From: Pseudidiomarina salinarum
GTDB lineage: Bacteria; Pseudomonadota; Gammaproteobacteria; Enterobacterales; Alteromonadaceae
DNA length: 64,000 nt
Reading direction: 5' to 3'
NCBI RefSeq assembly: GCF_000753715.1
Contig: NZ_JPER01000001.1
Location: 124,001-188,000, forward strand
Part shown: piece after piece, positions 1-8,824 of the stretch
Layout: every line of letters starts with the position of its first letter
Numbering within the stretch: position 1 is the first letter of the stretch
The notes under the pieces: model-generated
The model's database searches: none
Seen by the model: the letters and a program-made list of their open reading frames with translations, nothing else
What the model was told of the DNA's origin: nothing
Translations under genes and position numbers: made by a program

Positions 1-1346
1 AAGGCTTCGAACACATCGGCGATGCCCATCATCCGGGCCGGCACCGACATCTGCTCGCGGGTTAATCCACGGGGGTAGCCTTTGCCGTCCATACGTTCGT
101 GATGGCCGCCGGCATATTCCGGCACCCGCCGTAAATGTTTGGGAAAGGGCAGTTGCTCGAGCATATTGATGGTGTGCACCATGTGGTCTTTCATAATCTG
201 ACGTTCATCAGTGGTCAGGGTGCCCTTGCGGATACATAGATAGTTTATTTCGTCGTCGGTCAGCAGCGGCTGTAGTTCGCCGTTAAGATCCGGGTAGCGA
301 CGCCGGCCTATGGCTTTTACCCGATCGATCGCGTCGTCATTCATGAATTCGCCACCCAGGTTGGTTTGTTCCAGAAATGCCAGGTCGTCGCGCAGCTGGT
401 CCGTTTTATCCTGCCATTCACTGGTCTGGGCCAGGGCGGCGAAACGAGCCGCTATCGTTTCGATACGATCATAGATGGTTTCTAGTTTGCGACTTTTTTC
501 AACCACATGGGGCGGCGTGACAATTTTACCGCAATCGTGCATCCAGGCCGCGGTTTCCAGCTCATAGCGGCCCTCACGGCTCAGTTCAAAATCCCGCAGG
601 CCGGGATAATCGGCGCCACTGGCGGCATCGGCAATCATCAGCGTCAGCTCCGGCACCCGCCGGCAATGGGCACCGGTCTGCGGCGACTTGGCATCAATGG
701 CATTGGCGATAACCCGGGTGAAACTCTCAAACAGGTGGTGCAGCTCCTCCACCAACCGTTGGTTGGTCAGTGCCACCGCGGCCTGCGATGCCAGCGACTG
801 GGTCAGATCAATATCGTCGTCAGGAAAGGGCACAGTGTTACCATCGGCCTGCTTGTTGATCAGCTGCAGGGCGGCAATAACCTCGTTCTCGTGATTCTTA
901 AGCGGAACCACTAACACCGACCTGGTCCGGTAGCCGGTCTTCTCATCGAAGGCGCGGGTGCCGGAGAAATCAAAACCATCGGCATCATAGGCATCGTCCA
1001 CCACGACGGTCTTTTCGTGCAACACGCTGTGGGCGACGATTAGCCTGTCGTTGGACTGGCCGCCGGCAAGATAAAGCGGCAGTGGCTTAAAACTGTCGGT
1101 AAGTGGCGTACCGCTGCCGCCAAAATGAATGTTCAGACTGTCGTTCTGCACCAGGGCGAAGGCCAGTTGCTCGCCCTCAACCAGATATAAAGAGCCTGCA
1201 TCGGCACCGGTTAGGGTCCGCGCGCTGCTTAGGATAAGCTCGAGCAGCTTGATATGATCGCGTTCAGCCGATAGCGCAATGCCAATTTTATTCAGATAGC
1301 GAATACGCTCCAGCAAGTCTGCAGTGGCCATAAAGCCGGGCCTCAT
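1..1346 (-). CDS. GAF and HD-GYP domain phosphodiesterase (3' end cut by window edge)
   Basis: Probable cyclic-di-GMP phosphodiesterase of the HD-GYP family. The minus-strand frame is open from an ATG at 1346 to the window edge, about 448 codons. The N-terminal part, roughly residues 10-180, reads as a GAF sensor domain. The second half holds both HD-GYP hallmarks: WMHDCGKIVTP at about 505-540 and HHERMDGKGYP at about 70-105, the HD and GYP metal-site motifs. The chosen ATG overlaps the stop of the upstream cyclase gene (TAATG), which suggests translational coupling; a second in-frame ATG lies at 1331. As last visible gene of the efflux/cyclase unit it would degrade a cyclic dinucleotide in the cytoplasm under GAF-ligand control. 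The C-terminus cannot be seen, so further domains are possible. Family assignment is firm, substrate is inferred. Confidence 0.88.
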   Translation of the reverse strand, partial: MRPGFMATADLLERIRYLNKIGIALSAERDHIKLLELILSSARTLTGADAGSLYLVEGEQLAFALVQNDSLNIHFGGSGTPLTDSFKPLPLYLAGGQSNDRLIVAHSVLHEKTVVVDDAYDADGFDFSGTRAFDEKTGYRTRSVLVVPLKNHENEVIAALQLINKQADGNTVPFPDDDIDLTQSLASQAAVALTNQRLVEELHHLFESFTRVIANAIDAKSPQTGAHCRRVPELTLMIADAASGADYPGLRDFELSREGRYELETAAWMHDCGKIVTPPHVVEKSRKLETIYDRIETIAARFAALAQTSEWQDKTDQLRDDLAFLEQTNLGGEFMNDDAIDRVKAIGRRRYPDLNGELQPLLTDDEINYLCIRKGTLTTDERQIMKDHMVHTINMLEQLPFPKHLRRVPEYAGGHHERMDGKGYPRGLTREQMSVPARMMGIADVFEA

Positions 1347-3562
1347 TATTTTTGTTCGTGTGTAAAAACCCCGTCCCAGTCAGCCGGCGGGGGCTCTTGT
1401 AGATAATAGTGGCAACGGTCCCGGAACAGCAAGGCCAATGCGTCATCGGGCTCAGCTGCCAGCGCCGCTTTATAGTAATCAAGGGCGGCATTGAAGTCGC
1501 CTTGTTGATAGGCCTGCCAGCCGCTGGTGAGCGCATAGCGGCTCTTCTCATCGGGCGTTTCACTAAGCACCTGGAACAGCATCACCGGCGCCTGCCGGCC
1601 TTTTACGCGCACCTTGTCGACGGGGCGCAGTGGCAGTTGCTGGCGCTGTTCAGCGGTAAGCGCCTGACAGGTATCCTCACTAATTAATATGGGAGTGCCG
1701 TAAACTTTCGTCAGGCCTTCAATTCGTGAACCGAGATTCACATTATCGCCAAGCACGGTATACGCCATGCGGAAGTCTGAACCCATGTTGCCGACGTTCA
1801 TCGCACCAGTATGCACGCCAATGCCCATCTGCAGCGCCGGCAGGCCCTGCTGGCGGAACTGCTGATTGGTATCGACTAGTGCGCGCTGCATGGCAACGGC
1901 GCCCTGTACCGCATGCCAGGCATGGTCATTATCTGGTAGCGGCGCTCCCCAGAAGGCCATCACCGCATCACCCATATACTTGTCGATGGTACCGCGATGC
2001 TCATGTATGGCACGGGTAACCGGCGATAGCAACTGGTTCATCACGGTGGTGAGCTGGGCCGGCGGCACCTGCTCGGCAAAGGAAGTAAAGCCCCGCACAT
2101 CTGAAAAGAGTACGGTAAGCTCTTTGACCTGACCGGTCAGATCCTGCGCTTCGGGATGGGCGACGATGTCATTGACCAGCTCCGGCGGCACATACAGTCC
2201 GAATTGCGCCGCAACCTGGCGTTTGGCGGCCGACTCGCGCCAGAAATTGCACGCCAGATGCCAGCCTGTCAGCAGCACCACCAGCAGCAGACCTGAAGCT
2301 AACGGCAGTACCAGGCCCTGATGCCAGGCATACAAGTTGGCTGCTGCGTGCGCCACCAGTAACGCGGCACTAATACTCAGCAGGGCGATTGCCGGCAGGC
2401 GCGGATAGAGCCAAGTCATCAGCAGGCCCAATAACAACAGCCCAACCACCGTCATGCCGGTGGCGTAGCCTGGCTGGTGCTTGAAATTCATCTGCAGCAT
2501 ACCAGCGAGCAAGGAGGCGTGGATCTCAACGCCTGGAAATACCGCGTTGACCGGCGTTGAGCGCAGGTCCATCAGCCCCGGCGCCGAAGTACCCAGTAGT
2601 GCAATGCGGCCGCTGAGTTGTCCCGGGTTGACGCTACCACTGAGCACATCAGCGGCACTGACCCGGGTAAAAGTTCCGCTCGGACCATACCAGGGCACCA
2701 GTACCGCAGCGCGGGCATCTGTCGGGAAATAATAGCCACCAAAATCCAGCCCTTCAAGGTGCCAGATGTCACCGGCAAAATGGGCATCGAGCGCAACCGG
2801 TGGCTGCCCCAGCAGCAACTGAAACATCGCCAGTGGCAGCGACGGATAAAGCTGATTCTGGTAATCCTGCACCAGCGGGACGCGGCGGAAAATACCATCG
2901 GCATCCACTGTCGGGTTATCAAAGAAACCGGCGCCAAGTGCAGCCTGCTGCAGTACCGGCAAATTTGCGGAATAACGATCGGGTCGGATGAGCGGTAGTT
3001 CAGTCAGTGGGGGGGGCGGATTCTGCTCCGGGCGCTGAAGAACTAAAGGCGGTGGCAGGATGCCGGTACTGGCAGTCGGATTCGCGGCGTCCGTGGGATT
3101 GGTGCGCTCAAAGTAGTAGCCCATTACCACCGGGTAATTGCTGATGGTGCGGGCCAGCAACTGATCGCCCCCTGCGGGCGGGTCGCTGTCGGCCAGCGCC
3201 GAATATTCCCGACGCAATTGCTGCCACTGCTGTCGCAGCAGGTTTTGTTCCTGCTCGGCGAATACCAGGTCCAGCCCCAGCAGCTGGATCTGATAATCAT
3301 CAAACAGCGTCTGAATCAGTTCGGCAACCTGAGTCCGCGGCCAGGGCCACTGGCCGAGTTGTTGCAGGCTGGCTTCGTCAATGTCGACCACCACGATTTG
3401 TTCGGGGGCGGCGTCCGGGAGGGTGGCATTCACCCGCTGGTCATAACTGATCCATTCCAGTCGTTGCAGCAGGGGGCTGGGCCAGAACCCGGCCTGCTCG
3501 CCCAGCAGCCATAGCACGAGTAAGGCACTACCTGTTATCTGCAACCAGCGGGCACGGCTCAT
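1346..3562 (-). CDS. CHASE2-sensor class III adenylate/guanylate cyclase
   Basis: Membrane-bound class III nucleotide cyclase of 738 residues. After one N-terminal membrane segment comes an extracytoplasmic CHASE2 domain (about 30-350, with the typical VVVDIDEASLQQLGQWPWPR start). Three hydrophobic segments follow at about 355-440, then the cytoplasmic cyclase domain with LTVLFSDVRGFTSFAE and GDAVMAFWGAP, i.e. the metal-binding aspartates of the catalytic core. The last 70 residues resemble a single TPR-like helical hairpin pair. The start overlaps the RND pump stop by four bases, and the stop overlaps the HD-GYP start. Family knowledge: CHASE2 cyclases sense unknown periplasmic signals. Whether this one makes cAMP or cGMP cannot be settled by eye. 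Confidence 0.9.
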   Translation of the reverse strand: MSRARWLQITGSALLVLWLLGEQAGFWPSPLLQRLEWISYDQRVNATLPDAAPEQIVVVDIDEASLQQLGQWPWPRTQVAELIQTLFDDYQIQLLGLDLVFAEQEQNLLRQQWQQLRREYSALADSDPPAGGDQLLARTISNYPVVMGYYFERTNPTDAANPTASTGILPPPLVLQRPEQNPPPPLTELPLIRPDRYSANLPVLQQAALGAGFFDNPTVDADGIFRRVPLVQDYQNQLYPSLPLAMFQLLLGQPPVALDAHFAGDIWHLEGLDFGGYYFPTDARAAVLVPWYGPSGTFTRVSAADVLSGSVNPGQLSGRIALLGTSAPGLMDLRSTPVNAVFPGVEIHASLLAGMLQMNFKHQPGYATGMTVVGLLLLGLLMTWLYPRLPAIALLSISAALLVAHAAANLYAWHQGLVLPLASGLLLVVLLTGWHLACNFWRESAAKRQVAAQFGLYVPPELVNDIVAHPEAQDLTGQVKELTVLFSDVRGFTSFAEQVPPAQLTTVMNQLLSPVTRAIHEHRGTIDKYMGDAVMAFWGAPLPDNDHAWHAVQGAVAMQRALVDTNQQFRQQGLPALQMGIGVHTGAMNVGNMGSDFRMAYTVLGDNVNLGSRIEGLTKVYGTPILISEDTCQALTAEQRQQLPLRPVDKVRVKGRQAPVMLFQVLSETPDEKSRYALTSGWQAYQQGDFNAALDYYKAALAAEPDDALALLFRDRCHYYLQEPPPADWDGVFTHEQK

Positions 3563-6500
3563 TTCACTCGCATCACCATCGCATACATGACCGGAACAAT
3601 GACCAGGGTTAGCAGGGTCGCAAACCCAAGGCCGAACATAATGACTACCGCCATACTGGCGAAAAAGTCATCGAATAACAAGGGTGTCATGCCCACGATA
3701 GTGGTAGCGGCTGCCATAGCGACGGGCCGCACGCGGCTTACCGACGCATCGATTAAGGCCACCAGTTGATCTTTACCGGTGGCGCGCTCGGTACGCACCT
3801 GCTCCAGCAATACCACACCATTTTTGATCAGCATGCCCGACAAGCTGAGAAAGCCGAGCAGGGCCATAAAACCAAACGGCTGGCCGGTCAGCCACAGCCC
3901 CAGGGTAACGCCGATAATACTCAGCGGCACCGTAGCCCAGAGCACGCCGGCCTGGCGAATGGAACTGAACAGCAGCACCGTCAGCACAAACATCACTATA
4001 AAGGCCAGTGGCAGGGCTTCAAATACCGCGCCCGTGGCTTTGGCTGAGGCTTCGTACTCACCGCCCCATTGCAGCTGATAGCCAACCGGCAGCGGGATGG
4101 CTTCAATCGCCGGACGCACCCGGGCCAGTACCATAGCCGGTGTTTCCTCACCGAAAATGTCATGGTCGGCCATCACGGTTAAGGTGCGTTTACGATCACG
4201 GCGCAGGATCAAATCATCCGCTGCAGTCAGTTGAATGTCATGCACCACCTGGCCCAGCGGCAGCGACTGTTGCAGCGCCGAGCTGTATACCTGCAGTTCC
4301 TGCCAGTTATCCAGATCGGCGCGCTCGGTGGCTGGCGCCCGCACCACGATCGGCAGCAGGTCGGTGCCATCGCGGTAAACGCCAACGGTCTGGCCGGTAA
4401 AGTTGCGCTTCAGTACTTCATTCACATCGGCTTTGGTGATGCCAAGGCGCCGGGCGGCTGCTTCATTGAATTCCGGGCGCAGCACCTTAGTGCGCTGGCG
4501 CCAGTCGTCGCGGATATTGCGGGTACCCGCATCAGCCGCCAGAATATCCTGCGTCCGTGCGCTGAGCCGGCGCAGCACCAGGGGATCCGGGCCGCTGAAA
4601 CGCGCTTCAATTTTGGCGCTCTGGGCGGGCCCCATTTCCACCCGTTTAAACTTGAATTCAACCCCCGGTTGCTGCACGCGAAGATACTCGCCAAGCTCCA
4701 GCAATACCTGGTCCAGAGTCTCATTGTCGGGGCCGCGCACAATCAGCTGGGCATAGCCTTCGTAGGCTTTTTCCACCACATAGGTGAGGGTAAAGCGCGG
4801 ACCGCCGCGGCCGATGGTGGTCGCCACAAAGTCGAGTTGCTGCTGGCCCAGATAATTAGCGGTCAGATGCGCTTCAATTTGCTCCACCTGATCAGCGGTA
4901 GCGCGGATATCAGTACCCTGGGGATACCAGAGGTCAACGTAGGCGATTGGCGTATTGGAGGGCGGGAAAAACGACTGCTTGATCTGGCTAAAGCCAATCA
5001 CCGCCACCACCAGCAACAGCGTCATTGCCACCACGGTGGTTTTGCGCCAGTTTAGAAAATGCTGCAGCGCGCGCCGGTAGCCGTGAAACACCCAATGGTC
5101 ATAAATATGTTGTTCATCTTCCGGCTGCTGGGTGGCCGAGCGGGCCCGGGCATCGCGGCGGTACAGGATATTGCCGAGAAAGGGCACCAGCGTGATGGCG
5201 GTAAACCAGCTCAGCAGCAGTGAAATAAAGAGCACCCAGAACAGCGAGTTGGCAAATTCACCACTGGCATCCTCGGATAAACCTATAGGCGCGAAGGCGA
5301 TAATGGCAATAAAGGTCGCCCCCAGCAGGGGCCACATATTCTGCTGGACCACCTGCGAAGCCGCCTGAATTCGCGTTAACCCGCGGCGAATGCCAACCAG
5401 CATGCCCTCGGCGATAACAATGGCGTTATCAACCAGCATCCCCAGCGCAATAATCAGCGCGCCCAATGAGACCCGCTGCAACTGGATATCGGCCAGGTAC
5501 ATCAGCATAAAGCTGCCCAGTACCGTGAGCAGCAGTACCCCGCCAATCAGCACGCCGCTGCGCAGGCCCATGGTCAGCAGCAGAGCCATCACCACAATGG
5601 CTACGGCTTCGGCCAGATTAATCAGAAAACTGGTAACCGATTTTTCGACTTCCGCCGGCTGGTCGTAGATCTTGCTGACCTGCATCCCTACCGGCTGGGC
5701 GAACTTCAGCTCTTCCAGCCGCTCCATCAGGCGGCCGCCGACCTCAACCACGTTCACGTCTTCGGCAAAAGAAATACCCAGCCAGAGCGCGGCTTCGCCG
5801 TTAAAGCGCAGCAGGTGATCAGGAATCAGCTGATAGTCACGGCTGATAGTGGCTACATCGCGCAGCATAATGCGCTCTTCGGCACCGGGATTGCTGATAA
5901 GCAGGTCGGCCAGTTCGTCAACGCTGGCAAATTCGCCGGTGGTGTGAATGCGCAGGCGCTCATCGCCCAGCATCACCCGGCCGGCATCGCTGACCAGGTT
6001 CTGGGTTTGCAGCAGATTGATGACTTGCTGCGGCGGAATGCCAAAATTCGCCAGCTTGACGCGGGATACTTCAACGGTCACCTGCTCCTGCTGTTTGCCG
6101 CTGACCATGACCTTACCCACGCCTTTCACCAGCACCAGCTCACGGCGCAGGTAATCGGTGTAATCGGAAATATCCTGATAGCTGTAGTCCGCGCCGGTAA
6201 TGGCCAGCAACACGCCATAGACATCAGCAAAATCGTCATGCACCACAGGCTCACCAGTGCCGGGTGGTAGCTGGACTTTGGTATCGTTGATCTTGCGGCG
6301 CAGCTCATCCCAGATCTGCGGCATATCGTCTTTACGAAAGGTGCTGCGCATTTCAATCATGATCTGGCTTAAGCCGGGCTTAGATACTGAAGTAATGTGA
6401 TCAACATAACTCAGTTCCTGCATGGCATTCTCAAGCCGATAAGTAACTTCCTCTTCAACCTGCTGGGCGGTGGCGCCGGGATAGGGGGTAACCACCATCG

Positions 6501-6633
6501 CCTGCTTCAGGGTGAACTCAGGATCCTCCAGCCGGCCGATCGAGAGCAGGGCGACAATGCCGCCGATGAGCAGGATCAGTAAGAACAACCAACTGGTGGT
6601 GCTGCGCTTGATGCTGTAACGGGCAATATTCAT
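3559..6633 (-). CDS. RND efflux transporter, inner-membrane permease subunit
   Basis: Proton-driven RND pump of the AcrB/HAE superfamily, 1024 residues, the usual length. It should have twelve membrane helices and two large periplasmic loops, and export drugs or other hydrophobic compounds through an adaptor and an outer-membrane channel. The N-terminus (IARYSIKRSTTSWLFLLILL) is typical. TM4 carries GMLVDNAIVIAEG: the first proton-relay aspartate is present, while the second acidic position is Asn, as in several pump subfamilies. TM10 has MLIKNGVVLLEQ with the conserved Lys. The gene starts on the last base of the adaptor stop codon and overlaps the cyclase start by four bases. No TolC-like gene is in the unit, so the channel is probably encoded elsewhere. 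The substrate is unknown. Confidence 0.93.
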   Translation of the reverse strand: MNIARYSIKRSTTSWLFLLILLIGGIVALLSIGRLEDPEFTLKQAMVVTPYPGATAQQVEEEVTYRLENAMQELSYVDHITSVSKPGLSQIMIEMRSTFRKDDMPQIWDELRRKINDTKVQLPPGTGEPVVHDDFADVYGVLLAITGADYSYQDISDYTDYLRRELVLVKGVGKVMVSGKQQEQVTVEVSRVKLANFGIPPQQVINLLQTQNLVSDAGRVMLGDERLRIHTTGEFASVDELADLLISNPGAEERIMLRDVATISRDYQLIPDHLLRFNGEAALWLGISFAEDVNVVEVGGRLMERLEELKFAQPVGMQVSKIYDQPAEVEKSVTSFLINLAEAVAIVVMALLLTMGLRSGVLIGGVLLLTVLGSFMLMYLADIQLQRVSLGALIIALGMLVDNAIVIAEGMLVGIRRGLTRIQAASQVVQQNMWPLLGATFIAIIAFAPIGLSEDASGEFANSLFWVLFISLLLSWFTAITLVPFLGNILYRRDARARSATQQPEDEQHIYDHWVFHGYRRALQHFLNWRKTTVVAMTLLLVVAVIGFSQIKQSFFPPSNTPIAYVDLWYPQGTDIRATADQVEQIEAHLTANYLGQQQLDFVATTIGRGGPRFTLTYVVEKAYEGYAQLIVRGPDNETLDQVLLELGEYLRVQQPGVEFKFKRVEMGPAQSAKIEARFSGPDPLVLRRLSARTQDILAADAGTRNIRDDWRQRTKVLRPEFNEAAARRLGITKADVNEVLKRNFTGQTVGVYRDGTDLLPIVVRAPATERADLDNWQELQVYSSALQQSLPLGQVVHDIQLTAADDLILRRDRKRTLTVMADHDIFGEETPAMVLARVRPAIEAIPLPVGYQLQWGGEYEASAKATGAVFEALPLAFIVMFVLTVLLFSSIRQAGVLWATVPLSIIGVTLGLWLTGQPFGFMALLGFLSLSGMLIKNGVVLLEQVRTERATGKDQLVALIDASVSRVRPVAMAAATTIVGMTPLLFDDFFASMAVVIMFGLGFATLLTLVIVPVMYAMVMRVK

Positions 6634-7721
6634 TACAGGCCGCGCTCCTTCACCCAGGGCCTTACCTGCTGACCTTCGCTAAGCTGATGCACGCCAGCGA
6701 TGACGATCTGATCGCCGATGGCCAGACCCTGGATGATCTCAATACCAGCGCTGCTTATATCGCCGATAATGACACCGCGCCGGGTGACGGTACCGCTGTC
6801 CGGTTGGTAGATCCAGACCTGGAAGCCACCGTCGACGGGTTGCGTGGTGGGCACAAATACCGCACTGGCCGGCACCAGCAGGGTAGCAGTGGGTGCAGCC
6901 GTAACCGCATGGGTATCCACCAGCACAGTGGCAGACATGCCCGGTAATAAATTAACCGCCGGCGGCGTCGGTAAAGTGAAAACCACCTTGAAGGTATTTG
7001 AGGCCGGATCCGCCATGGCGTCCCACTCTTTCAGGCTGGCTTTGAAGCGCTCGCCGGGGGCGGCGGGGAAGATCACATCAGGCTGATAGTCAGTCTGGCG
7101 TTGTACCTGTGAAAACAGATTCTCCGGCACCCGGATACTGACATCAATGGCGTTATCCAGTTGCAATGTAGCTATCGGACGTTGCGGCTGCACGGTTTCA
7201 TGCTTTTCGACAAACACATGGGCGATGGTGCCGGCAAAAGGCGCGCGCAGTTCGGTATAGCCCAGGTTAGCGCGGGCGGTGTCCAGATTTGCTTTGCTGA
7301 TATCGCGGTTGGCGCGTACCTCATCGAACTGCTGCGCGGAGACAACACCTTTGGCGACCAGGTTTTCGGTGCGATTAAATTGCGCTTCGGCGAGGTTGTA
7401 CTGGGCCTGGGCCTGATTCACGATCAGCTGGTAATCGGTGGGATCGAGCCGGGCGATCAACTGGCCTTCGTCAACATGGGTACCGGGCCGCACCGGAAAC
7501 TCAGTGATTTCGCCGCCCACCCGGAATGCCAGTTGCGCCACCTCAGCGGCTTCAACCACAGCGGGGAAGCTACGCAGCCGCTGGCTGTCGGTATCCTGGA
7601 TCTGATAAATCTTGACTGGTTGCACCGCCGCTTGCTGCGCATCGTCAGAGATAGCGTCGCTGCAGGCGCTGATAAGTACCAGTGCGGCAATAAGGGTCAG
7701 ATAGCTAACCAGGGTTCTCAT
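6633..7721 (-). CDS. RND efflux periplasmic adaptor lipoprotein (MFP family)
   Basis: Membrane-fusion protein that links the RND pump to an outer-membrane channel. The start at 7721 is preferred over an upstream in-frame ATG at 7754 because GGAG lies six bases before it and the product then begins with a clean lipoprotein signal (MRTLVSYLTLIAALVLISAC), lipidated on that Cys. Visible parts are the barrel/lipoyl halves (VVEAAEVAQLAFRVGGEI and LRAPFAGTIAHVFVEKHETV) around a helical hairpin (QAQAQYNLAEAQFNRTENL), then the beta-barrel and membrane-proximal domains. First gene of a four-gene unit; the LysR gene is divergent with 108 bases between starts. About 362 residues, normal for the family. 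Confidence 0.92.
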   Translation of the reverse strand: MRTLVSYLTLIAALVLISACSDAISDDAQQAAVQPVKIYQIQDTDSQRLRSFPAVVEAAEVAQLAFRVGGEITEFPVRPGTHVDEGQLIARLDPTDYQLIVNQAQAQYNLAEAQFNRTENLVAKGVVSAQQFDEVRANRDISKANLDTARANLGYTELRAPFAGTIAHVFVEKHETVQPQRPIATLQLDNAIDVSIRVPENLFSQVQRQTDYQPDVIFPAAPGERFKASLKEWDAMADPASNTFKVVFTLPTPPAVNLLPGMSATVLVDTHAVTAAPTATLLVPASAVFVPTTQPVDGGFQVWIYQPDSGTVTRRGVIIGDISSAGIEIIQGLAIGDQIVIAGVHQLSEGQQVRPWVKERGL

Positions 7722-7789
7722 TAAATACTCCGGATTCAGGTGCGGGTTTAGCAATTATGCTGGCTATTCTAAGCCAGAAAGATGTAAAG

Positions 7790-7808
7790 TAATATTTAAT
7801 TTATATTA
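7790..7808. promoter_or_regulatory. Inverted repeat, candidate LysR-type operator
   Basis: TAATAT and ATATTA form a perfect 6-base inverted repeat with a 7-base AT spacer, placed between the divergent adaptor (start 7721) and LysR-type (start 7830) genes. LysR regulators bind imperfect dyads around a T-N11-A core, and the spacing and position fit. The region is AT-rich overall, so a chance repeat cannot be excluded. Confidence 0.35.
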
Positions 7809-7829
7809 TCCAGATATTAAGAAACGCTT

Positions 7830-8726
7830 ATGAAGATTCAACAGTTGCAAATGCTTGATGCGCTCGCTGACACCGGCTCGCTGCAAGGCGCGGCAGATAA
7901 GCTGCACCGTACGCAGGCGGCAGTCAGTATGGCGCTGAAGAAACTGGAGCAGGACGCCGGTTTCCCTTTGTTTGATCGCGATACCTACCGGCTTGGGCTG
8001 ACCACCCGCGGAGAGCAGTTTCTGCGCCAGGCGCGCGAAGTGCTGCGGCAGCAACAGCGGTTACAGTCCCTGACCCTGCAACTGCAGAGCGGCGCTGAGC
8101 CCCAGTTGCGGATTTCCTATGACCACACCTGTTCGCCGTCGCTGCTGTTCGCCGCGATGCGACAGGTACAGCAAAATTATCCGGCCACTGAACTACTGCT
8201 CAGCGGTGAATCCCAGCTAAAGTCATTGCGCAGCGTCAGCAGTGGTGATGCCGACCTGGCGCTATGCCCCTGGCTGCCGATTTTCCGTCAGCACGGCGAC
8301 TTCGAGACCCGGCTGGTGCGCCCCTTTGAACTGCTGGTGGTAATTGCACCCGAGCTGGTTGAGCGCTACGGCGGCATGCCAAGGCAGCGCCATGAACTCT
8401 TGGATCTGCCCATGCTGATCCCCCAGGATCAGGATATCGGCATCAACCTGGACCGGATGATTCGCATGCCTGGCCAGCAGCGGATCCGGGTCAATGATTC
8501 CATTGCCCAGCGCGAACTGCTGCTGGCGGGCATGGGGTGGGGCATCTGCCCCGGCGATCTGGTCAATGAAGCCGTCGCCCGCGGTGCCTTACTGCAGATT
8601 GAGATCCCGGGCTTTATCAATGAAGTGCACCTTGAAGTGCATCTGGTGCGCTCAGCCGAACGTATTGCCGGGCCCGCTGGCCAGCTGATTTGGGGTGCTT
8701 TTGCCCATTCACCGGATTTATCATAA
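7830..8726 (+). CDS. LysR-family transcriptional regulator
   Basis: LysR-type regulator, 298 residues, the usual size. The N-terminal winged helix-turn-helix spans about residues 1-60 (QLQMLDALADTGSLQGAADK then LHRTQAAVSMALKKLEQDAG), followed by a linker helix and a substrate-binding domain (about 90-295). It is transcribed away from the RND efflux/cyclase unit, so the natural guess is that it controls that unit and itself in response to an exported compound or metabolite. The effector is unknown. Start is ATG with only a weak AAGAAA element before it. Confidence 0.9.
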   Translation: MKIQQLQMLDALADTGSLQGAADKLHRTQAAVSMALKKLEQDAGFPLFDRDTYRLGLTTRGEQFLRQAREVLRQQQRLQSLTLQLQSGAEPQLRISYDHTCSPSLLFAAMRQVQQNYPATELLLSGESQLKSLRSVSSGDADLALCPWLPIFRQHGDFETRLVRPFELLVVIAPELVERYGGMPRQRHELLDLPMLIPQDQDIGINLDRMIRMPGQQRIRVNDSIAQRELLLAGMGWGICPGDLVNEAVARGALLQIEIPGFINEVHLEVHLVRSAERIAGPAGQLIWGAFAHSPDLS

Positions 8727-8777
8727 AGATTAAGCGGTTATTGGTCAGGATGAATTCTATTCCGCCGGCAAAACCCC

Positions 8778-8783
8778 TATAAT
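8778..8783 (+). promoter_or_regulatory. Putative -10 element of acnB
   Basis: A perfect TATAAT lies 41 bases before the acnB GTG start. The hexamer 17 bases upstream (TTCTAT, 8755-8760) is a poor -35, so an activator may be involved. Assigned by position and match only. Confidence 0.4.
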
Positions 8784-8824
8784 TGCGCGACTTTTTTAAA
8801 CCGCAACAGCAAAAGGGGTAATCA

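Noticed and set aside
507..914. Plus-strand open frame of 135 codons opposite the HD-GYP gene
   Set aside because: It lies within the well-supported minus-strand GAF/HD-GYP frame and shows no domain, signal or ribosome-binding site.
4231..5055. Plus-strand open frame of 274 codons opposite the RND pump gene
   Set aside because: Long antisense frames are common opposite G+C-rich genes; the composition is His/Gln-rich without recognisable motifs, while the pump frame is complete.
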